Assembly: GCA_000198515.1 (NCBI GenBank)
Contig: FP929140.1
Span: 4,190,527 to 4,254,526, forward strand
DNA length: 64,000 nt
Direction of reading: 5' to 3'
From: a gamma proteobacterium HdN1
Lineage (GTDB): Bacteria > Pseudomonadota > Gammaproteobacteria > Pseudomonadales > Ketobacteraceae
Every line of letters begins with the position of its first letter. The first letter of the stretch is position 1. Below, piece after piece: positions 28,096 to 36,148 of this stretch. The translations under genes and the position numbers were made by a program. The notes below the pieces were generated by a model, which ran no database searches, was not told the origin of the DNA, and saw nothing but the letters and a program-made list of their open reading frames with translations.

Positions 28096-28483
28096 GCCAC
28101 TTACATTGGGCGGGTTTACTTTAATCGAAGTGCTGATTGCGCTCTTTATTTTCGCAATTTCCGCAACCGCATTGAGCACAACCTTTCAAAGCAACATCAA
28201 TAACGCGCAAAGCCTGAAAGTTCGCACGTTCGCTTCTTGGATTGCGGCAAACAAAATGGCCGAGATTCACGCGTCTGATGCATTTCCAGATGCGGGCACA
28301 CGGGATGATCGGGTGGAATACGCTGGCAGCGAATGGCTAGTACGCACCACGGTTGCGCAAACCTTGCCAGGGTTTCGCAAGGTAGACATTCAGGTGGCTC
28401 CGCAATCTACCGCACGGGAAGTTTCATTTTCTGCATCGCTGACGGGCTATGTCTCAAATCCTAACCCCAATCCAACGCAGTGA
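28079..28483 (+). CDS. gspI: Minor pseudopilin GspI
   Basis: A 134-residue minor pseudopilin with the prepilin motif GFTLIEVLIALFIFA starting at residue 12. The body carries the typical ASWIAANKMAEIHA stretch of GspI, in which a neighbouring methionine- and alanine-rich helix packs on the core. GspI forms the pseudopilus tip with GspJ and GspK. It starts inside gspH (17-bp overlap) and ends just before gspJ. Confidence 0.93.
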   Translation: MNRHAKPLTLGGFTLIEVLIALFIFAISATALSTTFQSNINNAQSLKVRTFASWIAANKMAEIHASDAFPDAGTRDDRVEYAGSEWLVRTTVAQTLPGFRKVDIQVAPQSTAREVSFSASLTGYVSNPNPNPTQ

Positions 28484-28490
28484 TCGCGCC

Positions 28491-29189
28491 ATGAATCGCG
28501 CCTTACGCTCGCACCTAGCCGGATTTACCCTCATTGAGTTGCTTGTGGCAATGGTCATTTTTGCCATTATGTCCACGGCGATGTACAGCGTATTCAACAG
28601 CTTTCAGATCACCAAAGAAATCACCGATCGTGACGCTCACCGACTGGCCGATTTGCAGCGTTTTTTTGGGCAATTTGGGCGCGAAATTCAACAGGCCGTA
28701 ATGCGGCCCGTAGGCGACGAGTTTGCAAGCGAAACCCACTTGCCAGCCCTTCAGGGCACGCTAGATACTTTGGAATTTACCCGCGCTGGCTGGAACTTGC
28801 CGCCCTTCGTAGACACGCAACGCAGTGAACTTCAGCGGGTAGGATATACCCTTGAAGAAGGCGGAGTCGTGCGTTTGCAGTGGCTGGTGCTGGATCGTGC
28901 CAGCGATACGCAACCTATTCGCACCCCGATGCTAGAAAATGTACGGGAATTACGCTTCCGCTATTTCACCTTGGATCAGAATCGACAGATTCAAGAAGTA
29001 CAGCAGTGGCCTACTGATCAATTGGGCGGGAACAATTCCAGCCAGCAAAAAAGATACTGGCCGTTGCCTGCACGCGAGGTAACGCTTCCGGTGATGGTAG
29101 AGATCACGCTAGAACTGCCCGATCTTGGCAAGATTTCCCGCCGCTATGCACTTCCTGGAAAGCGCGACCAACAGAGCTCAAGCCTATGA
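28491..29189 (+). CDS. gspJ: Minor pseudopilin GspJ
   Basis: A 232-residue minor pseudopilin. ATG at 28491 (MNRALRSHLAGFTLIE) gives a normal short leader; an in-frame ATG at 28449 inside gspI would give a longer one. The prepilin motif GFTLIELLVAMVIFAIM is followed by the GspJ body with ENVRELRFRYF and the C-terminal LPVMVEITLELPDLG. It forms the tip complex with GspI and GspK. The stop overlaps gspK by 4 bp. Confidence 0.93.
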   Translation: MNRALRSHLAGFTLIELLVAMVIFAIMSTAMYSVFNSFQITKEITDRDAHRLADLQRFFGQFGREIQQAVMRPVGDEFASETHLPALQGTLDTLEFTRAGWNLPPFVDTQRSELQRVGYTLEEGGVVRLQWLVLDRASDTQPIRTPMLENVRELRFRYFTLDQNRQIQEVQQWPTDQLGGNNSSQQKRYWPLPAREVTLPVMVEITLELPDLGKISRRYALPGKRDQQSSSL

Positions 29190-30352
29190 CCTTAGTCCGC
29201 TTTGGTAGCATAATGCCACTCCCGTCTCGGCAGCTGCCCGGAAAATCGCTTGCGAAACAACAAGGAACCGTTCTGGTAACGGTACTAATGATGTTTGCAA
29301 TTGCCGCTTTTATGGCGGCAGAGATGGGCTATCGGCAAAAGTATGACGTGCGCCGCACTTCTGCCATGCTCATGACTGAACAGGCGCGGGAATACCTAAC
29401 GGGGGCCGAGCAGGTAGCCAAACTTGCTCTGATTGAAGATTTTAAGTCCGACCGCAAGAATAACGCCTATGTTGACTCCCTTAATGAAATCTGGGCAACA
29501 CGCCAGCCACCGTTTCCTGTAGACGGCGGTTATATACAGGGTCAATTAATCGACGCACAAAGTCTTTTCAATATTAACAATCTTATCCTTCCCGACACTG
29601 GCAAGCCCAGCCCCACGGCAAAGACTATCTTCATCAACATCATGAACGGCCTCGACATCCCCAAGGAAGGCAGCGCTGAAGCCGTGTATGAAAAAATTGT
29701 AGACTGGCTTGATACGGATCAGAACGAAACCGGCACCGACGGCCGCGAGGACAGCTACTACATGGGCCTGAAGCGCCCGTACCGCACCGGCGGCCAGCCC
29801 TTGGCAGACCTCTCTGAACTGCGAGCCATTGACGGTATTGATCGTGATACCTTTGAAAAACTAGCGCCGCACATCGTTGCGCTACCGCCGGGCACCCCTA
29901 TTAACCTCAACACGGCCGAGTCCGAACTGCTCTCAGCGGCGCAGGTAAAAAATATCGACCAACTGCTGTCGAGGCGCAATAAAAACCCGGTCAAGGCGAA
30001 CGAAGTCGCACAGTACCTTCCAAAATCCGCCCCTACCGGTGACACAACCGAAGGCTCCGATTCGGAAGATACCGGCGACACCAACACACAACGTAACGCG
30101 AGCTCCGTAGGTACCGCGGTCAAAGACAGCGGCTTTAGCGCCAATTCGGAGTACTTCGAGCTGCGAGCCGCCGCAAAGATTGGTGAGAGAACGCTTTATA
30201 GCCGTGCAATTGTCTACCGAAAAGCCACACAAGGTGCGTCGGATGACGCGGCAAGTCGCGCAAATGATGGTAGACTTCAAGTAATCTACCGCGCATTTGT
30301 AGATCCACTGCAACAGCCTGACCCCGTGGTGGCAACGCCCGCTTCTGAATAG
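29186..30352 (+). CDS. gspK: Minor pseudopilin GspK
   Basis: A 388-residue tip pseudopilin, the largest of the set and lacking the conserved Glu5 of the others. A leader with KQQGTVLVTVLMMFAIAA marks the cut site. The periplasmic body shows RRTSAMLMTEQAREYLTGAE, the DGREDSYYMG metal-site region and INLNTAE with the helix-hairpin-helix-like segment typical of T2SSK. It overlaps gspJ by 4 bp. An acidic insert (about 285-300, TTEGSDSEDTGDTN) is unusual. Confidence 0.93.
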   Translation: MTLVRFGSIMPLPSRQLPGKSLAKQQGTVLVTVLMMFAIAAFMAAEMGYRQKYDVRRTSAMLMTEQAREYLTGAEQVAKLALIEDFKSDRKNNAYVDSLNEIWATRQPPFPVDGGYIQGQLIDAQSLFNINNLILPDTGKPSPTAKTIFINIMNGLDIPKEGSAEAVYEKIVDWLDTDQNETGTDGREDSYYMGLKRPYRTGGQPLADLSELRAIDGIDRDTFEKLAPHIVALPPGTPINLNTAESELLSAAQVKNIDQLLSRRNKNPVKANEVAQYLPKSAPTGDTTEGSDSEDTGDTNTQRNASSVGTAVKDSGFSANSEYFELRAAAKIGERTLYSRAIVYRKATQGASDDAASRANDGRLQVIYRAFVDPLQQPDPVVATPASE

Positions 30353-30389
30353 AACGACGCGAACCGAACCGCGCGTTTTGCGGATGAGT

Positions 30390-30419
30390 ACCCAACGTCC
30401 AGTTACCCGACGTCCAGTT
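30390..30419 (+). repeat. 15-bp tandem duplication between gspK and gspL
   Basis: ACCCAACGTCCAGTT at 30390-30404 is repeated as ACCCGACGTCCAGTT at 30405-30419, with a further ACCCGG beginning a third unit. It lies in the only sizeable gap inside the gsp operon. Confidence 0.8.
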
Positions 30420-30466
30420 ACCCGGTTTTCAAAGACCAGAACCAAAAATTAGAACGGATCCAGACA

Positions 30467-31828
30467 TTGAAACGGCGCGCCTTTATCCGATTAGTAAATG
30501 AAAATGCTTGGCTCACGCAAGTAGCCGACCTTGATCTGGCTACGCTAGACGTCTGGCCTGATACGCTGCAGGTAGAATGGTTGGTGCGGCCTGCACCGGG
30601 CGGCTCCTCTGGTAGCTCAACACTTTCTCTTGATCGCCTGCGCGGCGCACTGGAGGCGCTTGATCCGGGGCTGTTTGAGCTAGACATCGTCCTGCTTTTG
30701 GGCGGGGAGTATTGCCATACTACCCGCGTAAACATTCCCTCGCGGCAAGGCCGCCACATTGCCCAAGCACTGCCATTTATGCTTGAAGACCAGTTGGCAG
30801 AAGACGTCGACAGCTTTCAGTTTGCGGCAGGCCCACGCGACAAAGCAGGCAACGTCGAGGTGGTCGCCTGCAATAAGCGTTTGCTGCGTACACTCGTTGA
30901 TGCCTTTGACTCGCAGCACGCCACCTTGAGCGCCATCGTGCCTGATATGCTGTGCTTGCCGTGGTCACAAGGGCAGTGGAGCTTTCTTTGCGATGCTCGC
31001 CAGTTGAGTTTGCGGACGCACCCGATGCAAGGCTTGACCATTGAGATGGACGCTTTGCCCGTGGTCGCCAAGTCACTTTTGCGCGAAGGGGATAGTGAAT
31101 CTGCGCCGGGACAAATCGAAGTATTCTTTGCGCTGCGCCACCTCAGCGATAACTTGCAGGCATGGCTACGAACCCAATTCACCAGCATGGTGGCAGGAAC
31201 TGATATCAAGGTCGAATTCAAGCGCCTTGAAAATGAGCGTTTTCCAATTCTCGCAGACCTGATCACAGAGGCCGGTGCACTCCCCGTAAACTTGCTGCAA
31301 GGGGATTTCAAACCGATGCCCAAGCGTAAAGCCAGCAGCATTCGTTGGCAGGCAGCGGCGATTTTGGCGGGGATTTGTGTTTTGCTGCAAACCGGCTATC
31401 TCTATGCGCAAGGCTGGCAATATCGCCAGCAAATTAACGAAATGAGCCAAGAGTCGGTTGCAATTTATAAGCGCTATTTCCCGCAGGATCGCAATATCCG
31501 CGACGTGAAGCGGCAAATGGACGCGCACCTACAGAAAGCCGAGAAATCTGCGTCTGGCGCAACCTTTTTAGCATTGCTCGCGCAGACAGGTGAAAAAATC
31601 AACGAAGCCAATCGGGGTAAGCCTGAACCTACGGTGACACCGCAGCGGCTCTCCTTTGACGAAGCGCAGGGGGATCTCCGAATCGACCTGCTTGCGAGCG
31701 GATACGCGGAACTAGACCAATTTAAAAACCAGCTGCAAGCCGTACCGCTATCGGTAGAAGTGGCTTCTGCCAGCCAAGAAGGAAACAAAGTGAAGGCGCG
31801 CGTTCGCGTATGGAGTGCAAGTAAATGA
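30467..31828 (+). CDS. gspL: Type II secretion assembly protein GspL
   Basis: A 453-residue bitopic protein linking GspE to the inner-membrane platform. The N-terminal ~280 residues form the actin-like cytoplasmic domain (ALPFMLEDQLAEDVDSFQFA is a clear GspL signature). One membrane helix lies near 297-315, then a periplasmic ferredoxin-like domain. The start is taken as TTG at 30467 because no ATG or GTG gives the full N-terminal strand; the preceding 110 bp carry the tandem duplication. Its stop overlaps gspM by 4 bp. Confidence 0.9.
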   Translation: MKRRAFIRLVNENAWLTQVADLDLATLDVWPDTLQVEWLVRPAPGGSSGSSTLSLDRLRGALEALDPGLFELDIVLLLGGEYCHTTRVNIPSRQGRHIAQALPFMLEDQLAEDVDSFQFAAGPRDKAGNVEVVACNKRLLRTLVDAFDSQHATLSAIVPDMLCLPWSQGQWSFLCDARQLSLRTHPMQGLTIEMDALPVVAKSLLREGDSESAPGQIEVFFALRHLSDNLQAWLRTQFTSMVAGTDIKVEFKRLENERFPILADLITEAGALPVNLLQGDFKPMPKRKASSIRWQAAAILAGICVLLQTGYLYAQGWQYRQQINEMSQESVAIYKRYFPQDRNIRDVKRQMDAHLQKAEKSASGATFLALLAQTGEKINEANRGKPEPTVTPQRLSFDEAQGDLRIDLLASGYAELDQFKNQLQAVPLSVEVASASQEGNKVKARVRVWSASK

Positions 31829-32349
31829 CTACCGAAACTGATCAGCTCGCCTCGTTAAAAGATGCCTGGGCCCAAGCGCGCCGGCGTTATTGGATGCTGA
31901 CCCATCAGGAACGCATTGCGGTGAATATTTTAGCCGCACTGGTATGCATTGGGCTCATCTTTCTATTGATCATCCAGCCAGCCATTAACAGCCGCTCGCA
32001 GGCCGCGTTGGAGCTTAACGCCAAACGTACAACGCTCCAGTGGGTAAAAGATAACGAATCACGTGCCGCACAGGCATCACGTTCTAGCGTAAAAACCGGA
32101 TCTCTTTCTGGCCAAGGGCTGATGGCGCTGGTCACCAATACCTCTTCACAAATGAGCGTTTCACTGAAGCGCTATGAACCTGAAGGCGACAACAAGTTGC
32201 GTGTCTACCTGGAAGATCAGTCGTTCAACAAAGTTATGCGTTGGCTGGATACGCTAGACAAACAGCATGGCACAAGCATCGTGAATATTTCCCTGGATGC
32301 CTCGCGTGAACCGGGATTGGTTACCGCAAAGATCGTTCTGCGCAGCTAA
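31825..32349 (+). CDS. gspM: Type II secretion protein GspM
   Basis: A 174-residue bitopic inner-membrane protein that partners GspL. It has a short basic cytoplasmic tail, one membrane helix (about 32-54, NILAALVCIGLIFLLII) and a small periplasmic ferredoxin-like domain ending with VSLKRYEPEG ... LRVYLEDQSFNKVMRWLDTL. ATG at 31825 overlaps the gspL stop. It is the last of the contiguous E-M genes; gspN and gspD, which often follow, are missing. Confidence 0.9.
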   Translation: MTTETDQLASLKDAWAQARRRYWMLTHQERIAVNILAALVCIGLIFLLIIQPAINSRSQAALELNAKRTTLQWVKDNESRAAQASRSSVKTGSLSGQGLMALVTNTSSQMSVSLKRYEPEGDNKLRVYLEDQSFNKVMRWLDTLDKQHGTSIVNISLDASREPGLVTAKIVLRS

Positions 32350-32424
32350 GCCTTATTTTAGAAATTAGCGAAGCGAATTTAGTAGGCCACGGCTTTTTTA
32401 ACTGTAATTCAATAGTCAGTACCT

Positions 32425-34323
32425 ATGTATCAGGAATTTTTTGGCCTAAAGGAAGCCCCTTTTTCTATTGCCCCCAACCCGCATTATCTGTACATGAGCA
32501 AGCAGCACCACGAGGCGCTCGCTCACCTGATCTATGGGGTAGGGCGCGATGGCGGTTTCGTGCTGCTTACAGGGGAAGTGGGCACGGGTAAGACCACGAT
32601 TTGCCGCTGTTTTTTAGAGCAAGTACCCAAAGATACCGACGTCGCCTTTATCTTAAACCCTAAGCTCAACGCACAGCAGCTACTTGCAACGATCTGCGAT
32701 GAGCTGGGGATTTCCTACATCGACGATGAAATTTCAATCAAAGAGCTAGTGGACTATATCAACCAATACCTGTTGGAGTCCCATGCGAACGGCCGCCATA
32801 CCGTATTGATCATTGACGAGGCACAGAACCTAAGCCCCGAAGTATTGGAGCAGCTGCGCCTGCTGACCAATCTGGAAACCTACGAAAAGAAATTGCTGCA
32901 AATCGTGTTACTTGGGCAGCCCGAGTTGCAAGATATGTTTTTGCGACCCGATCTTCGCCAGCTTGCTCAACGCGTTACTGCGCGCTTTCATCTAAAAGAG
33001 CTAGAGTCCGCCGAACTTGGGCCTTATGTGCGCCATAGGCTTGGCGTTGCCGGCGGAAAGGATATTACCAATATCTTTCCTGAAAAGACGCTAAAAAAGC
33101 TCTACGCGATTACCTCAGGCGTGCCCCGCGTAATCAATCTGGTTTGCGATCGCGCAATGCTGGGTGCCTATGCGCAGAGCCAACGCAGCATCGACATCAA
33201 CACATTGGAAAACGCGGCGCGTGAAATTTTAGGGCCGAGTTTTGCAGCAAAGTTCCACAAGCCGAGCAAATTTGCACGCTACTCACCCGCCGCGATTTTC
33301 TCACCAGCAACCGTGGTTGGTGGCGCTTTTATTCTGGTTTGCCTAGGCATGTTGATCTGGTTGGTACATAGCGTTAACGTAAGTATCGACGTAGCCACCC
33401 GCTCCGCAGCGACGCAAGCCATGGTGGGCAATCTGGATCGCAACGCGGCGGAACTTCAAGTCGTGCAAGCAACCGAGCCGCAAGGCGTTGCGTCCAAACA
33501 CGACAAGGCTACTGACAAGCGTACTGACGCGATTCCGTCATCTTCCGAGAACCCTGCAACGTCCAATGAACCTGATTCGTCTGACAAAATGTCAGAAACA
33601 GCGGAGCCATCCGCTACCGCGCCCGAGTTGGCCACTTCATCCGAACCGGCTAGCTTATTAGAACCGAGTGCAGAACCGAGTGCAGAACCTTTTGTAGCAC
33701 AAGGTGAATACGGGGAAGAGGCCGCATATTCGGCGTTACTCTCTCTCTGGCAGATCAGCACGCCAAAAGCGCCTCACTCCGCCACAGAAGCCTGCGAAAT
33801 GGTGCAACACAACAAGTTTCAATGTCTCACAAGATCGGGATCGCTAGGATTGTTGCGCCATTTAGGATTGCCTGCGGTTGTAACACTCTATAATGGCGAA
33901 GGTAGGCGGCGCTTTGTGGTTGTGCGCTCAATGGATTCAAGCGCGGCGGGCGATGCGCGTGTATTGTTGCAGGCGGGTGCTACCCAATACGAGGTTTCGG
34001 AAGACGCCTTCAACCGCGCATGGCGTGGGCAATTTACGCTGTTTTGGCAAGTGCCGGCGAGTTACCGCGCACCGCTTATGCCAGGCGTTATTTCTCCGCT
34101 GGTGCCGTGGCTCCGTAATGGCCTCTCGCAGCTTGATCTTGACGTAAGCGAAGTAGCTGGCCAAGCTTCGGGCAGCCTTTATGATCCAGCGCTGGTGGAG
34201 CGGGTGAAAGCATTTCAGCGCAAGCAAGGGGAGCCTGCCGATGGAATTGTTGGTGAGATGACGCTCATCTTGCTGACAAGAGAGTTGGATGCACACTTAC
34301 CTAAGCTGGTGAGGGAAGGCTGA
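32425..34323 (+). CDS. gspA: GspA/ExeA-type secretion accessory ATPase
   Basis: A 632-residue inner-membrane AAA ATPase. The ATPase domain (about 1-265) has Walker A GEVGTGKTTI near 52-60 and Walker B IIDEAQNL near 135. A membrane helix lies at about 292-314, then an acidic Ser/Pro/Glu linker. The periplasmic part includes a C39-peptidase-like fold region (CEMVQHNKFQCLTRSGSLGLLRHLGLPAVV) and a C-terminal peptidoglycan-binding domain (VERVKAFQRKQGEPADGIVGEMT). GspA with GspB positions the secretin in the cell wall. The gene follows gspM after 75 bp and precedes gspB by 16 bp. Confidence 0.92.
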   Translation: MYQEFFGLKEAPFSIAPNPHYLYMSKQHHEALAHLIYGVGRDGGFVLLTGEVGTGKTTICRCFLEQVPKDTDVAFILNPKLNAQQLLATICDELGISYIDDEISIKELVDYINQYLLESHANGRHTVLIIDEAQNLSPEVLEQLRLLTNLETYEKKLLQIVLLGQPELQDMFLRPDLRQLAQRVTARFHLKELESAELGPYVRHRLGVAGGKDITNIFPEKTLKKLYAITSGVPRVINLVCDRAMLGAYAQSQRSIDINTLENAAREILGPSFAAKFHKPSKFARYSPAAIFSPATVVGGAFILVCLGMLIWLVHSVNVSIDVATRSAATQAMVGNLDRNAAELQVVQATEPQGVASKHDKATDKRTDAIPSSSENPATSNEPDSSDKMSETAEPSATAPELATSSEPASLLEPSAEPSAEPFVAQGEYGEEAAYSALLSLWQISTPKAPHSATEACEMVQHNKFQCLTRSGSLGLLRHLGLPAVVTLYNGEGRRRFVVVRSMDSSAAGDARVLLQAGATQYEVSEDAFNRAWRGQFTLFWQVPASYRAPLMPGVISPLVPWLRNGLSQLDLDVSEVAGQASGSLYDPALVERVKAFQRKQGEPADGIVGEMTLILLTRELDAHLPKLVREG

Positions 34324-34339
34324 TGGGAGCGCCATTGTT

Positions 34340-35419
34340 GTGAGTTATATTCTTGATGCGCTTCGTAAATCGGAGCGGGAACGCAAACAGGGCGAGCTTC
34401 CTGATCTCAATACGTTCAATGAGGGCACTTCCGCACCGAAGCATGGTGCGCGTTGGGTCTGGATCGGCGGCGGTGCGTTGCTCGTTGTAAACCTTGTGGT
34501 CGCTGGAAATTGGCTGCTACAGGCAGGACGAACGAGCGAGAAGCCTGCACTGAAGGAACCTGCGTCAATTGCAGACCAGACAAGCATCGATAACACGGCA
34601 CACGAGGCTGCTGTTACATCAGCAGGCGCCACCACGTCGGAGCAAACGAAAGTTGCATCTGCACCCAGTGCGCCCCCCGCAACACAGCAGCCTAATTTGG
34701 AGCAGACCGGCTCACAACCGCTTGGTTCACAGCAAATCGTTACGGCACAGCAGCCGAACCTTCAGAATCCGTCCTCGGTGCAAGCAGTTCAAGGGGTGGC
34801 CGGCCAAGTCTACTACGTAGCGCCACCTGGTGCGGTGGGCGGTGCTCCCGCAGTTGTGGTGCTGCCCCCAGGCTCCGTACCCGTAGGCTCCGTACCCGTA
34901 GGCTCCGTACCTGTAGGAACACAGTTTCCTGCAGGTGTTGCCACTCCACCCGCTGGCTATGTGCCGCCGACAGGGTACACGCCGCCCGCAACCAACTATA
35001 TTCCCCCAACGTCGTATGTGCCCCCGCCCAACCCAGGCAGTGCCACAACCGTTGTGCCGCCTCCCGTTGCCGCGGTGCCGCCACCTTATCCCGCGGATTT
35101 TTTGGAACAGCCCATTGAGAGTGGAAATTCTTACTCCCAAGCGCCAACACAGCAGCGCTTGGCTACGGCCAGCTATATGCCTCGACTAGAAGAGCTTTCT
35201 CCAAGCATACGGCAGCGCGTACCGGATTTGCAGTTTTCTTCTCACATGTACTCTAGCGTGGATCGGTTTCGTTCCATTGTTGTGAACGGCACTCGCTACC
35301 GTGAAGGCCAGTTCATTAGTGATGGTTTACAGATTCGTGAAATTACTGAAACGGGCGTAATTCTCAGTATGGATGGCACGCTTTTCCGCGTGGATGTGCT
35401 GGGCAAATGGTCGAAGTAA
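34340..35419 (+). CDS. gspB: GspB-type secretin assembly protein
   Basis: A 359-residue bitopic protein. The start is GTG at 34340 and gives the standard opening MSYILDALRKSERERKQGELPDL-type sequence. One membrane helix (about 34-55) is followed by a long Pro/Gln/Val linker that should span the periplasm. The C-terminal ~75 residues form the GspB fold (LPDLQFSSHMYS, GTRYREGQ, GVILSMDGTLFRV). The linker contains four PVGS repeats. With GspA it inserts the secretin; since gspD is not here, the pair must act on a secretin encoded elsewhere. Confidence 0.92.
   Translation: MSYILDALRKSERERKQGELPDLNTFNEGTSAPKHGARWVWIGGGALLVVNLVVAGNWLLQAGRTSEKPALKEPASIADQTSIDNTAHEAAVTSAGATTSEQTKVASAPSAPPATQQPNLEQTGSQPLGSQQIVTAQQPNLQNPSSVQAVQGVAGQVYYVAPPGAVGGAPAVVVLPPGSVPVGSVPVGSVPVGTQFPAGVATPPAGYVPPTGYTPPATNYIPPTSYVPPPNPGSATTVVPPPVAAVPPPYPADFLEQPIESGNSYSQAPTQQRLATASYMPRLEELSPSIRQRVPDLQFSSHMYSSVDRFRSIVVNGTRYREGQFISDGLQIREITETGVILSMDGTLFRVDVLGKWSK
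34871..34915 (+). repeat. 15-bp in-frame repeat in gspB linker
   Basis: GGCTCCGTACCCGTA occurs three times in tandem (34871-34885, 34886-34900, 34901-34915, the last with one change), encoding GSVPV units in the proline-rich periplasmic linker. Copy-number change would alter linker length without breaking the frame. Confidence 0.9.
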
Positions 35420-35497
35420 AGGCTGATCTTGGGGAAACTTTTCGTTGAATGCGGTAAAAACTTTCTGCTTAATGCCGTAATAAGCTGATTTTCTTTC

Positions 35498-35514
35498 AAA
35501 AGTGCGACACTTTT
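35498..35514. terminator. Dyad downstream of gspB
   Basis: AAAAGTG and CACTTTT flank CGA, a perfect 7-bp dyad followed by one more T on the plus strand. It may be a weak terminator for gspB or an operator for the PilZ gene 140 bp on. Confidence 0.4.
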
Positions 35515-35517
35515 TGG

Positions 35518-35557
35518 CTACTCTTAATACAGAGACTCTTTATATAGCTACTCTTAA
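35518..35557 (+). promoter_or_regulatory. Paired GCTACTCTTAA motifs upstream of small PilZ gene
   Basis: GCTACTCTTAA occurs at 35517-35527 and 35547-35557, exactly 30 bp apart, about three helical turns, so both copies face the same side of the helix. The core CTACTCTTAA also occurs 76 bp ahead of the PilZ-GGDEF-EAL gene at 1194. The spacing suggests cooperative protein binding. Confidence 0.4.
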
Positions 35558-35655
35558 AAGAGCTATGCTTATAACGAGAGGTCGTGCATGGGTTGGATAG
35601 GCGCAGCACACGCTCCAGCGAAACCAACTCCAAAATCAACCGTAGGGTGGCATTG

Positions 35656-36012
35656 ATGACAACAAGACAACCAATCCAACGAAAAGTAGCGCGCCGTCAT
35701 CTGATTTATTATCTGCGCGTGTTCGATCAAGATAGCGGTGATCTGCTAGGAAATCTCGTCGATATTAGCGAGCACGGAATTATGCTTGTGAGCGACAGAG
35801 AATTGCCTGAAGACAAGATCTTTCACCTTCGCATGCTGTTGCCAGAAACGGTAGACGGAAGCCGCGATGTTGAGTTCAGTGCAAAAAGCCGTTGGTGTGG
35901 GAATGACACAAACCCTGACTTTTTTGATACCGGCTTTGAGTTAATTGAGCCAAGCCAGGAATTCCTCGCCGCACTGGATCGTTTATTAGAAGGCTATATG
36001 TTCAACCATTAG
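35656..36012 (+). CDS. PilZ-domain protein
   Basis: A small cytoplasmic protein of 118 residues from ATG at 35656, preceded by AGGGTGG; the frame is open back to a GTG at 35584, but that extension is low quality. It is a single PilZ domain: the basic RKVARRHLIYYLRVFD segment for c-di-GMP contact, then LGNLVDISEHGIMLVS matching the D/NxSxxG signature, and a W-rich C-terminal strand (AKSRWCG). It lacks an output domain, so it probably acts by protein contact. Target unknown. Confidence 0.88.
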   Translation: MTTRQPIQRKVARRHLIYYLRVFDQDSGDLLGNLVDISEHGIMLVSDRELPEDKIFHLRMLLPETVDGSRDVEFSAKSRWCGNDTNPDFFDTGFELIEPSQEFLAALDRLLEGYMFNH

Positions 36013-36017
36013 GGGCT

Positions 36018-36053
36018 GGTTTTGATCAAGGTTTTGATCAAGGTTTTGATCAA
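36018..36053. repeat. 12-bp tandem repeat with TGATCA cores
   Basis: GGTTTTGATCAA occurs three times in tandem (36018-36029, 36030-36041, 36042-36053). Each unit contains the palindrome TTGATCAA, so the tract has three closely phased self-complementary sites. It lies just after the PilZ stop and about 100 bp before the ABC1 kinase start. Confidence 0.9.
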
Positions 36054-36148
36054 GGTGTCGCACACGCAAAACTGCGCGCTGCAGTTCTCCGCGAAAGTTT
36101 ATAGAAGCCTTCGGTTTATGAGCGTACAGGAAAAGGTTTGGGTACCGG

